Source: Ustulina deusta (lineage: Eukaryota > Ascomycota > Sordariomycetes > Xylariales > Xylariaceae). Taken from it: a stretch of 64,000 nt of DNA. The stretch covers positions 1,550,001 to 1,614,000 of the forward strand of contig JAJNNX010000002.1 in the NCBI GenBank assembly GCA_023159155.1, read 5' to 3'. This document shows positions 1 through 11,864 of the stretch, piece by piece. Under the pieces are notes generated by a model. It saw only the letters and a program-made list of their open reading frames with translations, was not told the origin of the DNA and searched no databases. Numbering within the stretch: the first letter of the stretch is position 1; each line of letters opens with the position of its first letter. The position numbers and the translations under genes are program-made.

Positions 1-3000
1 CCTGCTGAAACTATCCAGATACTGTCGACAGTTTGATGCGATTTTACTAGCCCAAAATACTTCTAATGAACGAAGTCCACTGTAGTGGTGGCGCAACAAA
101 TTCGGGTTCTCGTCCGGAGGTCGATGTGCCAAGTACAGTTTGACTGATACACTGTCTAGTGGTGACTTGAGGATCTTGGTTTTACGAGAAGAAACCAGTG
201 AAACTTCCAGGCTTCCTGGTGATGACTCTGAATGGAGAGAAGGATGGTGAGAGAATCAGAAGCTACTCGTTCTCGGGCTGTATTCGAAAGGAGAGACAAC
301 GACCGAGAAGCCCAGCGAGTTTGGATTTCGTAACCTGCGAAAAAGAAAGAAAAAAGCGAAAAGAAAAGGCAGAGTAGCGAAGAATCGACAGATCCGGTAC
401 AATACCTATGTCAAGGGAGTGGATAAGAGAAGAGACAACAGGGGACAGGTCCCGGTGGGTTGGGAAACGTTGGCGACGGCAACAAGAGACAGATAGGTAG
501 GAGAGGGAAGGAAAACGAGAACGGAGGTAAGGGACAGCGCGCGATAATAAGAAGCTTCCCCAGACGGCAAGGTCGCTGTGCACCGTCTCTCTGGTCGACT
601 ATGGGGACGGAGGAAACAAATCTACCGAGATGTGTGCGTCGGCGTGTGGGGCGTGCAATGACAAGGGGCAAAGCGTTGAAAGAGACGAGACTGGCGTGAC
701 AAGGGCGCCAAGCATCATGGCCCGTGGCCCACGCTATGGGCGCATTCTGGGCGCATTTCACGTCTGTAGAAGTAATGCTACCTCATGTAGGTACCAGGCA
801 GTTCGAGACTTGAGGGTCAGGGTCTCAGTGTCTGTGGCCTTCCTGCCAACGAACAACACAGCGGCAGGAGCAGGGAGGGGACCTCAGGGAAACAGATTTC
901 AGGGGGCACAGCGTCAGTGGCTGATAGGCAGGCCGTTCTGCGTGACTGAGTCCCCTACCTATTTTAGAATCCTTGCCGACCGGGGTTTGAGAGAAGGACA
1001 AACGACACATGACTCCGCCCAATCAAGTCAATTGGCCCAACTTCCGCATCTGTCGAATGACTCTGGCCACAAAAGCGGGTCAATGCTTTCCCCGTGTACC
1101 TACGCACACCAGGTTGACTCGAAAGGTGCTGACTACCTACCGAGAACGTCTTCTTTGAGAGTTTGTTACAGCGAATCGTTTAATTCTTTTGGTTATCTTT
1201 CTTTGAATATTGCCCCCTTTTGTGAGCCCAAGCGCCACCATCTCATGGCCGTCCTACTAGTAATTGCAATTAGTACTGTAGTAAATGGTGGTTTACTGTA
1301 GGCAGTACCTTACTAAACAGGTGTTGGTGATGGTGTCCCGCGCCCAGTAAGTCAGTGCAAAGAGTATGGCCTATGGCCAGTAGCTTTAGCAGGACACTAG
1401 CTGTGTCGGGCACAGTGGAGTGCACTGCAAGTGATCCTGCAGCCCGAGTTCCGCTGCAAGTTATTAACGGATAGAACATGCAGCTAGCAAAATTATTACT
1501 GTACGTGGCTCATCAGGAACGCTCCACGCCATTGCCACCTCTTTCCAATTCAAGGCAAATAATGCAAGCAGCCAATATAATGTGATGGAGGGCTCAAGTC
1601 ACCTAGGTGCATTCCACTGAGTCGCTAAGTATACCTACCTAGGTACCTGCGTTGTGTCAGCGAGCAAGCAAAAAAAAAAAAAAAAAAAGGGAAGCAGTCC
1701 ACGACTTACATAAAGTAGGTATCTAGTATACATCACATAGCTGAAGCTAAATTACTGCCTATTCCAGTCTAGAATTGTATTAGCGTATACCCAGCACTAC
1801 ACTAGTGTAGCAGAGAGTGATCGGGCTACCTGCTAGTGTAGGTGCCAAGAGGACTACCTATACTAGTATCAAAAATACATCCAAGAAGACGATCTAGAAT
1901 ACCTAGGTACCTAATTAATTGCGCAACCACATACATAGATTCTATACTGAACCATTCGCTTGGCCTTGAGTTAGACACGGCAGGTGATATTGCACACAAC
2001 ATGTCCTACTAACATGTAAGTCATGCCAACGAACTCCCTCCGCTTCCTGAACAGCATCTGATAGGCATCTGATGAACCACATCCCTAAATAGGAATGAGT
2101 CGATGACAGCGGAAGCATCCCATTCTAGGCCACAAGGAGCATGTCTGTGTAGCGTGAAACAGCCAAGGATGAACAGAGACAACGAGGCGCGGTGAAGGAA
2201 GGACATGATTGGTTGTACGTTTTCACACCCTTCACACCTTCATTGGCTATGGCTTCCCGAGTGTTTTGAGCTCACCTTCCCGTCCTCCCCTCTGTTGCCG
2301 CTCCGTTTATGTACATACAGTAGTAGGGTAGGTACTAGGTAGGTAGATAGTAGTTCCTCCTGTGTACCTAGTAGGTACCTACAGTAGCTAGGTGTTACCG
2401 CAAAAGTGTTTGTTACATCTACGTAGTGTAAATATCTGGTTGGCCGCTCACTCGACCCTCAAAAGCCCAGCTGTTGGTCTCTTGCGCGCGCAAAGACAAC
2501 TGACCTGCTAACTTAGTTTGCTCTCTAGGACTCGGCCTCAAAATAAGCAATGTTGGTTTCTGCTACCTACGCATCTGCTGTGGCGGATGAGACGGCCTCG
2601 ACCTCGGCCTCGGCTAAGACCGCACCACTGAACCACATGAACAACTAATATTAGACAGACAGAGGTGCTTGACTTTAGAACCACGAAGGAATGGCATGGC
2701 ATCCTGAATACTGTGTTGTTAGGCCTGTGCCTTGTTTCTATCCGTTCCCAAGGCCCACCAACTGGACAGTTCACTATCACGCATGATCCATCGTGATTCT
2801 GTAATGGCTAGTCGTCTACTAATAGTACCTTAGTTACCCGTATATCCTTGCGCCTGCGCAACCAACACCTGAAGTTTCAGAGTGTGGTTCCCAAAACCTT
2901 CAGTTCTGTTGCCAGGTTGACAGATGTGAACCCCCCCAGATATTATTTTCGATAATTTTTTTTAACAAGTGCTATGCCATGACTTTGTTGGTGTCTAGAC

Positions 3001-3278
3001 TCGGCTATAGCAAATCTGCAGAGCAAGTCATGATAATATGACCTCAACTTGATGGATTGTGGATTATCGGAGACCCATAATATTTCTGTAGCAAACATAT
3101 TGACAGATCCTTACAGTGTCATCCAAACATCTTCTATCTTTGGCTCGGGTTTCATGCTTGTGCAGTTGTTCGTCTGGAAACTGAATGCACATGCCTGGTC
3201 AGGATCAAACGCATGGATCGATGTGCGTCGATCGAGCAGACTGTTTTCAGCCTCAGCGCGTACCCGGTGAGAGCGTGA
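1..3278. other. Gene-poor left flank
   Basis: No gene is supported here. The longest open frame is 630-1301 on the plus strand (223 codons, starting at an ATG). It has no recognisable motif, signal or membrane pattern, and shorter frames overlap it on the other strand. The stretch holds a 19-A run, purine-rich DNA around 290-560, and several TAGGTACCTA-type motifs near 1631-1648, 1900-1912 and 2330-2390. It may contain regulatory DNA for a gene beyond the left edge, but nothing shows this directly. Confidence 0.5.
1670..1688. repeat. Poly-A tract (19 A)
   Basis: An uninterrupted run of 19 A in intergenic DNA, just after a TACCTAGGTACCT motif. No poly-A-tailed element can be recognised upstream of it, so it is recorded as a simple repeat. 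Confidence 0.85.
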
Positions 3279-4967
3279 TTAGTCTTCATCCATAGAATCT
3301 CCACTCTCTTCCTCGTCATCATCGTCCTCACTCCCGTCGTCCTCTGAGCTTTCATCGTCTGCTACACCAACTAGCCGATCCTCTACATTATCCGTCGGTT
3401 TATCCGCCAGTTTGTGAGCAAATGCCTTCCGGACTGCCGCATTGGTGCTCGTGTCCCAGACATGCATTGTGCCCTTGCTACCAGCCACTGCGAGACGGAA
3501 GGCTACTTGAGCATCTGGGGCGAAGTTGGTGGAGAAGATCCTACCAACATCCAGATTACGCGACACGACCATGGCAGGTCCTGAGGGTTGTATATTCCAA
3601 AGCTTGACCGTCTTGTCAGTCGAGCCTGTGGCCATGAAACCAGGCACATGAGCATTGATGTCGAAGGAAGACAGCGATTCATCGTGTGCTTGGAGTGTCC
3701 ACACCGGCTTGCTAGCCGATGGACTCGATGGGACGTTGCGACAATCGAAGTAATGTATTATCCCATTTTCTGTTGAGACGTAGAAGAAGTTAGGATCGTG
3801 AGGATCCCACTTGATATTTTCAACATCACTCTCAACACCCCACCTTGGTGGGTTCTTCACGTCTGGAGCTCGCATATCTGCGGCGACTACGGTTCGATCG
3901 TAGCTCCCGCTTAGCAACACCGTGGACTCAACTGCATGCCATGCTAACGAGCACACCTTATCGGTATGGTACGTGTATGACTTGGCACATTTCGTGGTGT
4001 TCAAGTCCCAGAGCTTGACCGTCTTGTCAGCTGAAGCAGAGGCTAGGAGGTTTCTGTGCTTCCGGTTGGCGGCTAGAGACAGAACCGCATCCACGTGGTA
4101 TTCATCATTGGCCTTCTTCGACTTCTTCTTCTTCTTTTTCTTTCTCTCTTGCGCCTGTGGATTACCGCCCTGCCCAAGAATGGCATTGGGATATAGGCAA
4201 TCCACAGTATCCAAGTCCCACACTTCGATATCAGGATCCATGGTACCTATCGCAACGAAATTGGCCGTCGCGTCCTTCTCCACTCCCGGCTTGGACACTG
4301 GCACGTCTAGCCATTCGAGACAGAGCGGTATGGCGGGCAGCATTATGTCGTGGTGCACATAGAGATTGTCCGCTTCGTCCTCGTAAACGTAAACCTCGAG
4401 GTGCGCAAGCTCGTCTTCGACCTTGGCGGCGAGTAACATGTTATCTGTTGCCAGAATTTGTAGCTCTTCACGGTCTTCGTCCTGGTCCTGCTCATCGGGT
4501 ATCGTAATATAGGGGTCTTCCTTGTTGGAGTCATAATAGGCTAGGGATTTGATGTTGCCAAACATGTCCATGCGCTGGCCATGGACATCGTCTTCGTCGT
4601 CGTCGTAGTGTTCGAGGTCATACTCTTTGAGGTCAGCGTCATTGATGTCGATTCTATGGGCAAATCAGTATCATCAAGGAGAACGGCGAGTGGGTTCACG
4701 CGCGTACTCTTCTGTCTTATTTTCCTTGCTTGGAGTGGTGTCGTTTTTCTCCTCAACGCCAGAATCACCGTCTGCTGTTGTATCCTCTCCATCGTCTCCT
4801 CCGCCTGCCCGCGCCTCCTCCAAGTCGTCGTTGGCATCGTCGAGCTGTAATTTAGCTAACTCTGCTATGCGCTCGAACTCGGCCTCGTCAAAATTGTATC
4901 TTGAAGGAAAAGGCGCCGCAAAGCCTCGCGGGACCCAAGCCGATGTGGTTATCATAGAGTCTGCCAT
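3279..4967 (-). CDS. PWP1: PWP1-like WD40 ribosome-biogenesis protein
   Basis: Two exons, 4967-4708 and 4653-3279, joined over a 54-nt intron (donor GTACGC, acceptor CATAG), give 544 residues. The N-terminus has the phrase ITTSAWVPRGFAAPFP, followed by a long acidic stretch rich in Glu and Asp. WD repeats lie at roughly residues 260-500, with repeated DKTVKLWDL-type strands. A Lys-rich patch sits just before the repeats and the C-terminus is strongly acidic. This order and length match the Pwp1 (periodic tryptophan protein 1) family, nucleolar/chromatin factors needed for ribosome biogenesis; yeast Pwp1 is about 576 residues. The start is the first ATG before the conserved N-terminal phrase. 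The gene is divergent from PRP16. The family call is firm; the role is taken from known members. Confidence 0.93.
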
Positions 4968-5270
4968 GCCGTCGGAATTTTCCTGCTGGCCGTCGTAGAA
5001 ATCTAGACAGCTACTGAATAGCGTCGAGAATTACCACCTCTCTCGCAGCTGCGACCATAAATGCCCCTCCAACTTTTTTTTGGCTCCGAGAGTTGACCAA
5101 AATTTAGCGGGGCCTGTCTTATCGATTACTATCCGCCCTTGTGCCGACCGCAGAACGCCAGCAAGCTCCAGTCCGCTCTTCCATGCAGCCTTTTCAAGAG
5201 GGCAGGATATATTGAAGCAAGGTGCTCGGCGATCTGAAAGTGCATGTTTCAGCGGTGTTTTGTTGCTCAA
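4968..5270. promoter_or_regulatory. Shared divergent PWP1/PRP16 promoter region
   Basis: Only 303 bp separate the PWP1 start codon (minus) from the preferred PRP16 start codon (plus), so both promoters must lie here or overlap the genes. There is no clear TATA box. The small frames inside show no coding signs. Bidirectional control is inferred from the geometry. Confidence 0.5.
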
Positions 5271-8264
5271 ATGGATCGCGAAAACTCTAACTTCAGTCCA
5301 AAGCGACGCAAACTAGACTTTAACCCCCTACGCTCGGACGATCGATACTCATCTCTCCCTACGCGAAGCAATAACGCGTCTCGCGCCCAGAGTCGAGCTC
5401 TCAATGCCGCCAATTCGCGCGCTACCACGCCTCGAGGCCAACCGAGTTATGCAGCGACTCCCAGGCAACGCGAATTTGACGGGCCCGAACCCTTGGTCAG
5501 CCACGAAGATCAGCTGGCCCTGGATCGTGATTGGTATGGCGGCGATGAGACGGGCGGGCACACTTTCGGCGACGATTCGCACAACCCTTTCGGCTCCTAC
5601 GACACGTCGTGGGTTGAGCAGCAACAACGAGAGGCTCAGATGATCGAGAGGAAGGCAGGGAAACACATGAATGCGCGTCAGTTGCAGCGGCAGAAGGACA
5701 ATGATGCGTGGGAGACGAATCGTATGCTCACCTCTGGCGTCGCTCAACGGCGCGGGCTAGGAGACGACTTCAATGACGACAACGAAGGTACGCGTGTTCA
5801 TCTGTTGGTGCATGACCTGAAGCCTCCGTTTCTCGACGACCGCACCGTCTTTACCAAACAGCTAGAACCCGTACCCGCGGTTCGAGACTACCAGAGTGAT
5901 ATGGCCGTATTCAGCCGGAAGGGTAGCCGTGTTGTGAAAGAGCGGAGGCAGCAGAGAGAACGTCAACGGCAAGCGCAAGATGCTACAAACATGGCGGGAA
6001 CCACGCTTGGGAATCTAATGGGCGTAAAAGAAGACGAGGGTGACAGTGCTTTACCCATCGCCGCAGAAGACGACCATGCCAAATCTGGCAACAACAAGTT
6101 CAGCGAAGTCATGAAGAAGAACGGCGGAGCGAGCAACTTTAGTCAAAGCAAAACCCTGAAAGAACAGCGGGAGTTTTTGCCTGCATTTGCGGTGCGCGAA
6201 GATTTGTTGAGGGTTATTCGTGATAACCAAGTGATCATAGTGGTGGGCGAAACAGGTTCTGGGAAGACCACTCAACTTACACAATTCTTATACGAGGATG
6301 GGTATGGAAGACAAGGAATGATAGGCTGTACACAGCCTCGCCGGGTTGCGGCCATGAGTGTTGCTAAACGAGTGGCAGAAGAAATGGAAGTGAAGCTGGG
6401 CGGCACTGTCGGGTATGCTATCCGATTCGAAGACTGCACAAGCAAGGACACCATTGTCAAGTATATGACGGACGGTGTTCTACTTCGAGAATCCCTCAAC
6501 GAGAGAGATTTGGATCGATACTCATGTGTCATTATGGACGAAGCACACGAACGTGCTCTCAATACAGACGTCCTTCTAGGGTTATTCAACAAGATCCTAC
6601 AGCGTCGGAGAGATCTTAAGCTTATTGTTACATCAGCTACGATGAACTCCAAGAGGTTCTCTGATTTCTTTGGTGGTGCACCGGAATTCACGATACCCGG
6701 AAGGACTTTCCCGGTCGACATCATGTTTCACCGGTCCCCAGTTGAGGATTATGTTGATCAAGCAGTTCAACAAGTCCTTTCAATACATGTTTCCATGGGC
6801 GCTGGAGACATTCTAGTGTTTATGACCGGGCAGGAAGACATTGAGTGCACCTGCGAGTTAGTGCGTGAACGTTTGGATGCTCTTAATGACCCACCGGAGC
6901 TTAGCATTCTACCTATTTACAGTCAAATGCCTGCAGACTTGCAAGCCAAGATCTTCGACCGAGCCCCCCCTGGGGTACGGAAGTGCATCGTGGCTACCAA
7001 TATTGCAGAAACAAGCTTGACCGTAGATGGTATCATGTATGTTGTCGATGCCGGATTTTCGAAGCTGAAAGTTTATAACCCTCGAATGGGAATGGATACT
7101 CTTCAGATCACGCCCATCTCGCAGGCGAATGCTGGACAACGAGCTGGCCGAGCAGGCAGAACAGGCCCGGGAAGAGCGTTCCGCCTCTTTACCGAAAAGG
7201 CTTTTAAAGACGAACTATACATACAAACGATTCCCGAAATCCAACGAACCAACCTTAGCAATACCGTTTTGCTTCTCAAGTCGTTGGGTGTCCGTGATTT
7301 ACTTGACTTCGATTTCATGGATCCGCCTCCGCAAGACACGATTACTACGTCTATGTTTGACTTGTGGGCACTAGGGGCTCTGGACAACCTTGGAGAATTG
7401 ACAGACTTGGGTGCCAAGATGAACGCTTTCCCCATGGATCCTTCTTTGGCAAAACTTCTGATTATGTCCGAAGAGTATGGATGTAGCGAAGAGATGCTGA
7501 CCATTGTCTCGATGTTGTCCGTCCCGAACGTGTTCTACCGACCGAGAGAACGCCAAGAAGAGTCTGATGCTGCGCGGGAAAAGTTCTTCGTCCCAGAATC
7601 TGACCATCTCACTTACTTACACGTCTACTCTCAATGGAAGTCGAATGGGTATTCGGACGGATGGTGCACCCGTCATTTCCTACACCCAAAGTCACTACGC
7701 AGAGCAAAAGAAATAAGGGATCAGTTGCTCGATATTATGAAGATGCAGAAGATGCAAATGATCAGCTGTGGTACGGATTGGGATATAATTCGCAAATGCA
7801 TCTGTTCTGGGTATTATCATCAGGCTGCCAAGGTCAAAGGTATCGGGGAGTACATCAACTTGCGAACTTCAGTCACGGTCCAGCTTCATCCTACTAGTGC
7901 ACTCTACGGTCTAGGATTCCTCCCCGACTACGTGGTGTACCACGAGCTGATTCTCACATCGAAAGAGTATATGTCAACGGTGACCTCAGTAGATCCACAC
8001 TGGCTTGCTGAGCTCGGCGGTGTGTTCTACTCGGTGAAAGAAAAAGGATATTCTGCCCGGGAGAAACGCGTCACAGAGACAGAGTTTAACCGGAAAATAG
8101 AGATCGAGGCAAAAATGGCAGAAGACAAAAGGCGCCAAGAAGAGCAACTGAAAATCGAGGAGGAAAGGTCGGTCAAGAAGCCAGTAGCAGAGAAGACGAA
8201 GAAGATCATGACATCTGGGGCAGTCAAGAAGCCGGTTTTGAAGAGAAAGGGAAGGGGGTTCTGA
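5271..8264 (+). CDS. PRP16: Prp16-type DEAH-box spliceosomal RNA helicase
   Basis: A single intronless exon of 997 residues. The N-terminal third is polar and low in complexity, as usual in Prp16. The helicase core has Walker A GETGSGKT (326-333), DEAH (423-426), SAT (455-457) and QRAGRAGR (623-630). The winged-helix, HA2/ratchet and OB-like regions follow, with phrases such as [21 protein letters not shown], matching Prp16/DHX38 better than Prp2, Prp22 or Prp43; so does PGRTFPVDI after motif III. The C-terminal tail is Lys-rich. In the family, the enzyme uses ATP to remodel the spliceosome after the first catalytic step. I chose the ATG in the context CTCAAATGG over the in-frame ATG nine codons upstream (5244), whose context is weaker. 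It converges on the acylphosphatase gene, 104 bp between stops. Confidence 0.95.
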   Translation: MDRENSNFSPKRRKLDFNPLRSDDRYSSLPTRSNNASRAQSRALNAANSRATTPRGQPSYAATPRQREFDGPEPLVSHEDQLALDRDWYGGDETGGHTFGDDSHNPFGSYDTSWVEQQQREAQMIERKAGKHMNARQLQRQKDNDAWETNRMLTSGVAQRRGLGDDFNDDNEGTRVHLLVHDLKPPFLDDRTVFTKQLEPVPAVRDYQSDMAVFSRKGSRVVKERRQQRERQRQAQDATNMAGTTLGNLMGVKEDEGDSALPIAAEDDHAKSGNNKFSEVMKKNGGASNFSQSKTLKEQREFLPAFAVREDLLRVIRDNQVIIVVGETGSGKTTQLTQFLYEDGYGRQGMIGCTQPRRVAAMSVAKRVAEEMEVKLGGTVGYAIRFEDCTSKDTIVKYMTDGVLLRESLNERDLDRYSCVIMDEAHERALNTDVLLGLFNKILQRRRDLKLIVTSATMNSKRFSDFFGGAPEFTIPGRTFPVDIMFHRSPVEDYVDQAVQQVLSIHVSMGAGDILVFMTGQEDIECTCELVRERLDALNDPPELSILPIYSQMPADLQAKIFDRAPPGVRKCIVATNIAETSLTVDGIMYVVDAGFSKLKVYNPRMGMDTLQITPISQANAGQRAGRAGRTGPGRAFRLFTEKAFKDELYIQTIPEIQRTNLSNTVLLLKSLGVRDLLDFDFMDPPPQDTITTSMFDLWALGALDNLGELTDLGAKMNAFPMDPSLAKLLIMSEEYGCSEEMLTIVSMLSVPNVFYRPRERQEESDAAREKFFVPESDHLTYLHVYSQWKSNGYSDGWCTRHFLHPKSLRRAKEIRDQLLDIMKMQKMQMISCGTDWDIIRKCICSGYYHQAAKVKGIGEYINLRTSVTVQLHPTSALYGLGFLPDYVVYHELILTSKEYMSTVTSVDPHWLAELGGVFYSVKEKGYSAREKRVTETEFNRKIEIEAKMAEDKRRQEEQLKIEEERSVKKPVAEKTKKIMTSGAVKKPVLKRKGRGF

Positions 8265-8368
8265 GCCGGTCTTGGGCCATATTAGATACAATTGTTAATG
8301 GGTATATGAATGCAACTTCAACCACCATCCCCCTCACCAACTCCCACGTGAAGGTCAGACGGTATTTC

Positions 8369-8835
8369 TTAGCGGCGTACGTCGAACTGAATCTCGCCCT
8401 CTATCAACTCGCGAGGTTCCCGGTCCAGCTTGACAACACGGGCATGGCGTGGTCCCGAGTCAATGGCCTTGAGAAATTGCTTGATGGCATCGGGACTGCC
8501 CTGAGCCTCGCCCTCGACCTTTGTGCTCGGATTAGCCAGCTAGGCGGGCTTAGATATCCATCCAGCAACTTGCCTTCTCATTATCAGTATTCTTACACCA
8601 TCCCGTGACACCCAAGGTCGTGGCCTCTCTTTGCGTGAAGTTGCGAAAGTTGACGCCTGGCCGGACGTCAGTTTGGAACCTCTCCGCGAGGGACGCTGAT
8701 TTGACGAAGCTCATGAATGAAGGGATGGCGGGGCAGACCTTGGACGCGGCCGTGCACTAAGAAATAGACCTGCTTCACCTTTTAGCTACTGAAGTATTTG
8801 CAACCAATTTTTTTCCCACTTACCCTCTGTGACAT
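8369..8835 (-). CDS. Acylphosphatase (four exons, hidden gene)
   Basis: Four exons, 8835-8824, 8778-8739, 8656-8574 and 8518-8369, give 94 residues. The product has the acylphosphatase core: VHGRVQGVNFRNFTQ near the N-terminus with the phosphate-binding Arg22, then GWCKNT with catalytic Asn40, VEGEAQG, and SGPRHARV, ending FDVRR. The length equals that of classical acylphosphatases (about 92-100), which cleave carboxyl-phosphate bonds such as those of acetyl phosphate and 1,3-bisphosphoglycerate in the cytosol. Introns 1 and 2 are GT-AG. Intron 3 (8573-8519) is GC-AG with the strong donor AAG|GCAAGT; it is the only join found that gives NTDNEK-VEGEAQG. The first coding exon has only 12 nt (ATG plus three codons). 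No single open frame covers the protein, so ORF finders miss it. The longer plus-strand frame 8306-8608 is antisense. It is divergent from the TLS1-like gene. Confidence 0.9.
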
Positions 8836-9195
8836 TTCCTTGGTTTATTTTCTTATTCTATTAATATATAATAAGTAAACCCGACGAGGTTGAAGTTTCA
8901 TGATGAATTAGGGACTGAAGAGCTAGAACTACTCCTGTAGGTAAAAGCTTACATAGAAGGTTAAGCTTGATGATGGGAGCCGCTACTATACTGCCTACAT
9001 AGGTTAGTCGGTATGCAAGAGCAGAAGAGCCGGTCGGGATATCTTCGGAAACTCCCCGTTGGCAGGGAACTTAGCCCGATGACGGCAGAGTGGGGACTTG
9101 CCGTGCCTAGGCTAGACAGTGAGTGTACCGCTTCTCTTCAATAGCATTTCGCCATCACTGCACACATCATCACAAGAAATGCAACGTCCGATATA
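8836..9195. promoter_or_regulatory. Divergent acylphosphatase/TLS1-like promoter region
   Basis: This 360-bp stretch lies between two divergent start codons. It is AT-rich next to the acylphosphatase start (a TTAATATATAATAAG run near 8860-8875), which could supply a TATA-like element for that gene. The opposite side is of mixed composition. No other element is recognised. Confidence 0.45.
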
Positions 9196-10439
9196 ATGGA
9201 ATCTATACCGCCGGTCGCAGAGGCGTCAGCGCCAATCGTGTTTCGCGGCAAAAAACGCAAGACTTATCGACAACGGCCTGGCGCCGAAGACGAAGCCGAA
9301 GACAAAACATCCACAGCCCCCATCGACCCAGTCGTTGATGCGGTGAACGCCACCAGCACCCAAGCTTCGCCTCTCGATCGCATCGCGACGTCCGCCGACA
9401 AAGAACGCGACGAGGCGCTCTCTATTAACGAAGCGCTCCGCCTCCGACATGCGCGGAAGTCTAGACGACGCGGCGTCGCCTTTGGCGTAGACAGCAACAC
9501 GCAGACTGCGGGATCGGAAGGAGACGACGAGCTGAGCCAGATGATTCGCGAGGAAGAGAAGAAGGCCATCGAGCAGTCCATCACGGCGGCGAATAAGCGT
9601 TTCGCGCCGCAGACGGGGCTGTCTGGGGAGATCGTCAACAAGCACATGTGAGTATTAGCCCTCGGAGAAATCAACGCCGCTCCACCGCCCTGGTGCAATA
9701 CTGATGGAGCAAGGGAGGAATACATAGAGGCCGAACTAGCTAAGAGACATTATATGACATCGGGCCCTAAGAAGCTGCAGTCATCTAACCAATCGGGCGG
9801 GAGCACGACACATAACGAATCGACTGACACGGTGGGGAAGCACACGGCTTTAACCGGTAAGCTATTCGAGGTAGACCTCGGCGACGAGGTCCGTAGCCGC
9901 AACGAAGCCATGACGGACCGCGCCAGGCGGAAGCTGCAAGGTTTAGCCGTCGAGGACGAAGAAAATGCCGAACGGCGGAAGAAAGTCAGACTCGGGAAAG
10001 ACGGCAAGCCTTGGAGACCGAGGAATAGGCGAAACAGCGACGACGTCAAGAGAGATCAGCTGGTGGAAGAGATCCTACGAGAAAACAGACGTAAGTCTCC
10101 ACACATTGTCCAACCCAACCACCCAGCAGAGCTTCGGCTAACAGCATACTAATAGTGGATGTATACGAGACACCTACGCCGCCGCCGGGGACAAATACAG
10201 GCGAAGAAGAAGACGGCGCCGCCGATGACAGGATAGCCGAAGAGTTCCGCCGAGAATTCCTAGACGCCATGGCCGAGAGACAAAGGAGGAAGAAGCCCGT
10301 GGGCCCGCCAGCCAAACCAGGCGCCAAGAAAGAGGAGGAAGTCTTGAAAGGACCGAAGCTCGGCGGCAGTCGTAACACGCGAGCTGCCATGAGAGACCTG
10401 CTCCTTAAGAAGGAAAAGGAGAAGGAAGGGAAGAAATAG
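9196..10439 (+). CDS. TLS1: TLS1/C9orf78 (HCA59) family splicing factor
   Basis: Three exons, 9196-9647, 9714-10090 and 10156-10439, give 370 residues; the introns have donors GTGAGT and GTAAGT. The N-terminus has FRGKKRKTYRQR and RLRHARKSRRRGVAFG, then HMEEYIEAELAKRH across the first splice junction. This is the typical core of the HCA59/Tls1 family (Pfam Hep_59). The C-terminal half is highly charged, with a Lys/Glu-rich tail. S. pombe Tls1 and human C9orf78 associate with the spliceosome and Brr2, and Tls1 loss affects splicing of shelterin mRNA. The product is thus probably a nuclear splicing accessory factor. The match is family level; direct one-to-one orthology was not tested. The gene sits next to PRP16 and the acylphosphatase gene. 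Confidence 0.85.
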
Positions 10440-11864
10440 GAGCTAATTGTTCTCTTATCAAACCTGCCGCCCCTTCTGGGTGACCCGCCCGCATCACTAC
10501 CGTCTCCCGCGAAGAAGAGGGGATCGTCTCAGACGCGTTGCGACTAGGCTACGATTGAAGGCCAGGCTCATGCGTCCGATAACACATGGACTTTTCGAAC
10601 AATCCGCGTACACCAACAACATCGAGTGTCGTGCATTCTACAGAACTGAACTTCCATCATCCCCCGACCGTTCAGTCGATTTTATAGTCTCCTATTAGAT
10701 AACAAAATGGCCAAGGAACATTCCTAATCCCGACCTGTTGAATAGAGTAGAAATAAATGTTCCAAGGAAGGAAGTTGTCTTTAAAGAATGGAAATGGAGT
10801 TTTCACCTTGTAGAGTTCCACAATACTCAATGCACCAGCAGAGTAGTACACAAATAATATAGTCAAGATCAGTCGTAAGCATCTGTGATTTGGTTGAAGT
10901 ATTTGCTCATCATTGGAATATAGTTGAATACCCGTCCCAATTTCCGTCAAATGTATCCACCGTCAGATGACCGGAAAACGAGATTAATAACCGTTATCAC
11001 ACTGTACGTGTATGTATGTACGTGGATATAGAAATCAATGTTGACCCCCTTCGCCGTCCCTAAAAGGTGAGAGGGCCATGTCCTTTGCATAGCCCAAATG
11101 GCGATTTCCCCCCTGTGACTACGAGAATGCGCATGTCCGAACTCCTATCCGAACTCCTATATAGACTATCTGTCGTGTGTGTGCTCAAAATGTGAGCCCG
11201 TCTGTCCCGCAATTCGAGGTGATAGGCTTCGCGTAATTCGAAAACGTATATAGCCAATGCAATACGCCGGTAACCCTAACACTTCCAGAGGAAGTGGCGA
11301 TTAATCGAAAAACTGCTCGTTTTAGCCTCCGGTTGGGGACTGCACCAACCGTGATAAGAAAATCCGCTTGCGCGGGAAACGATTAATGAAGGGGTACACG
11401 GAGAGAGGGAAACCAGTGTGAATGTAGGCACGACGGTAATCACAAATCATCCGACGTCTGATCACGCAATGCGCTCTTTCGTCTCTCTCCGCTAAGTTCT
11501 AGTTCGATGGGTCCACATTGCTCTCCTAGTAGACGAAAATCAGAAAGGAATGAGGTGATTGTAGGTCGACGAGACGCATAAGTCCTTTCTCAAAAATTGA
11601 TGGATTCTGCTGTCTCCAGTTGGGTATTCGTAGTTGGTAGTTTAGAAAAGCGGCTCGGCACTTAGGATGGCCCAATAGGTACCTAAAGCCTATCGTGGAA
11701 AGCCGCAGTAGAAAGTCGCATATGCAATCATGCGCGTCTCGTGCCAGCACACTGCCAGGCGACTGCCGTTTCCGTCCTAAAGCAGAGTGTTCTCTGGCAG
11801 CAAGAAAGCAGCCAGCAGCCAACAGCCAAAACCTGCTTGGTGTGTACTGCTGGGCGAAAACGTT
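10440..11864. other. Intergenic region between two convergent genes
   Basis: No gene is supported. It should contain the 3' ends of both flanking transcripts. The frame 10672-10950 (minus, 92 codons) has no recognisable feature. A 12-bp unit, TCCGAACTCCTA, is present twice in tandem at about 11136-11160. A TAGGTACCTA palindrome lies at about 11675-11685. Confidence 0.5.
11136..11160. repeat. Tandem duplication of a 12-bp unit
   Basis: The unit TCCGAACTCCTA occurs twice in direct succession in intergenic DNA. It is short and probably a replication slip; no function is evident. Confidence 0.7.

Noticed and set aside
5244..5270. Upstream in-frame ATG for PRP16 (nine codons longer)
   Set aside because: The residues MFQRCFVAQ look unrelated to the family, and the ATG context is weaker than at 5271.
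8306..8608. 100-codon plus-strand frame downstream of PRP16
   Set aside because: It is antisense to exons of the acylphosphatase gene, whose spliced product is clear.
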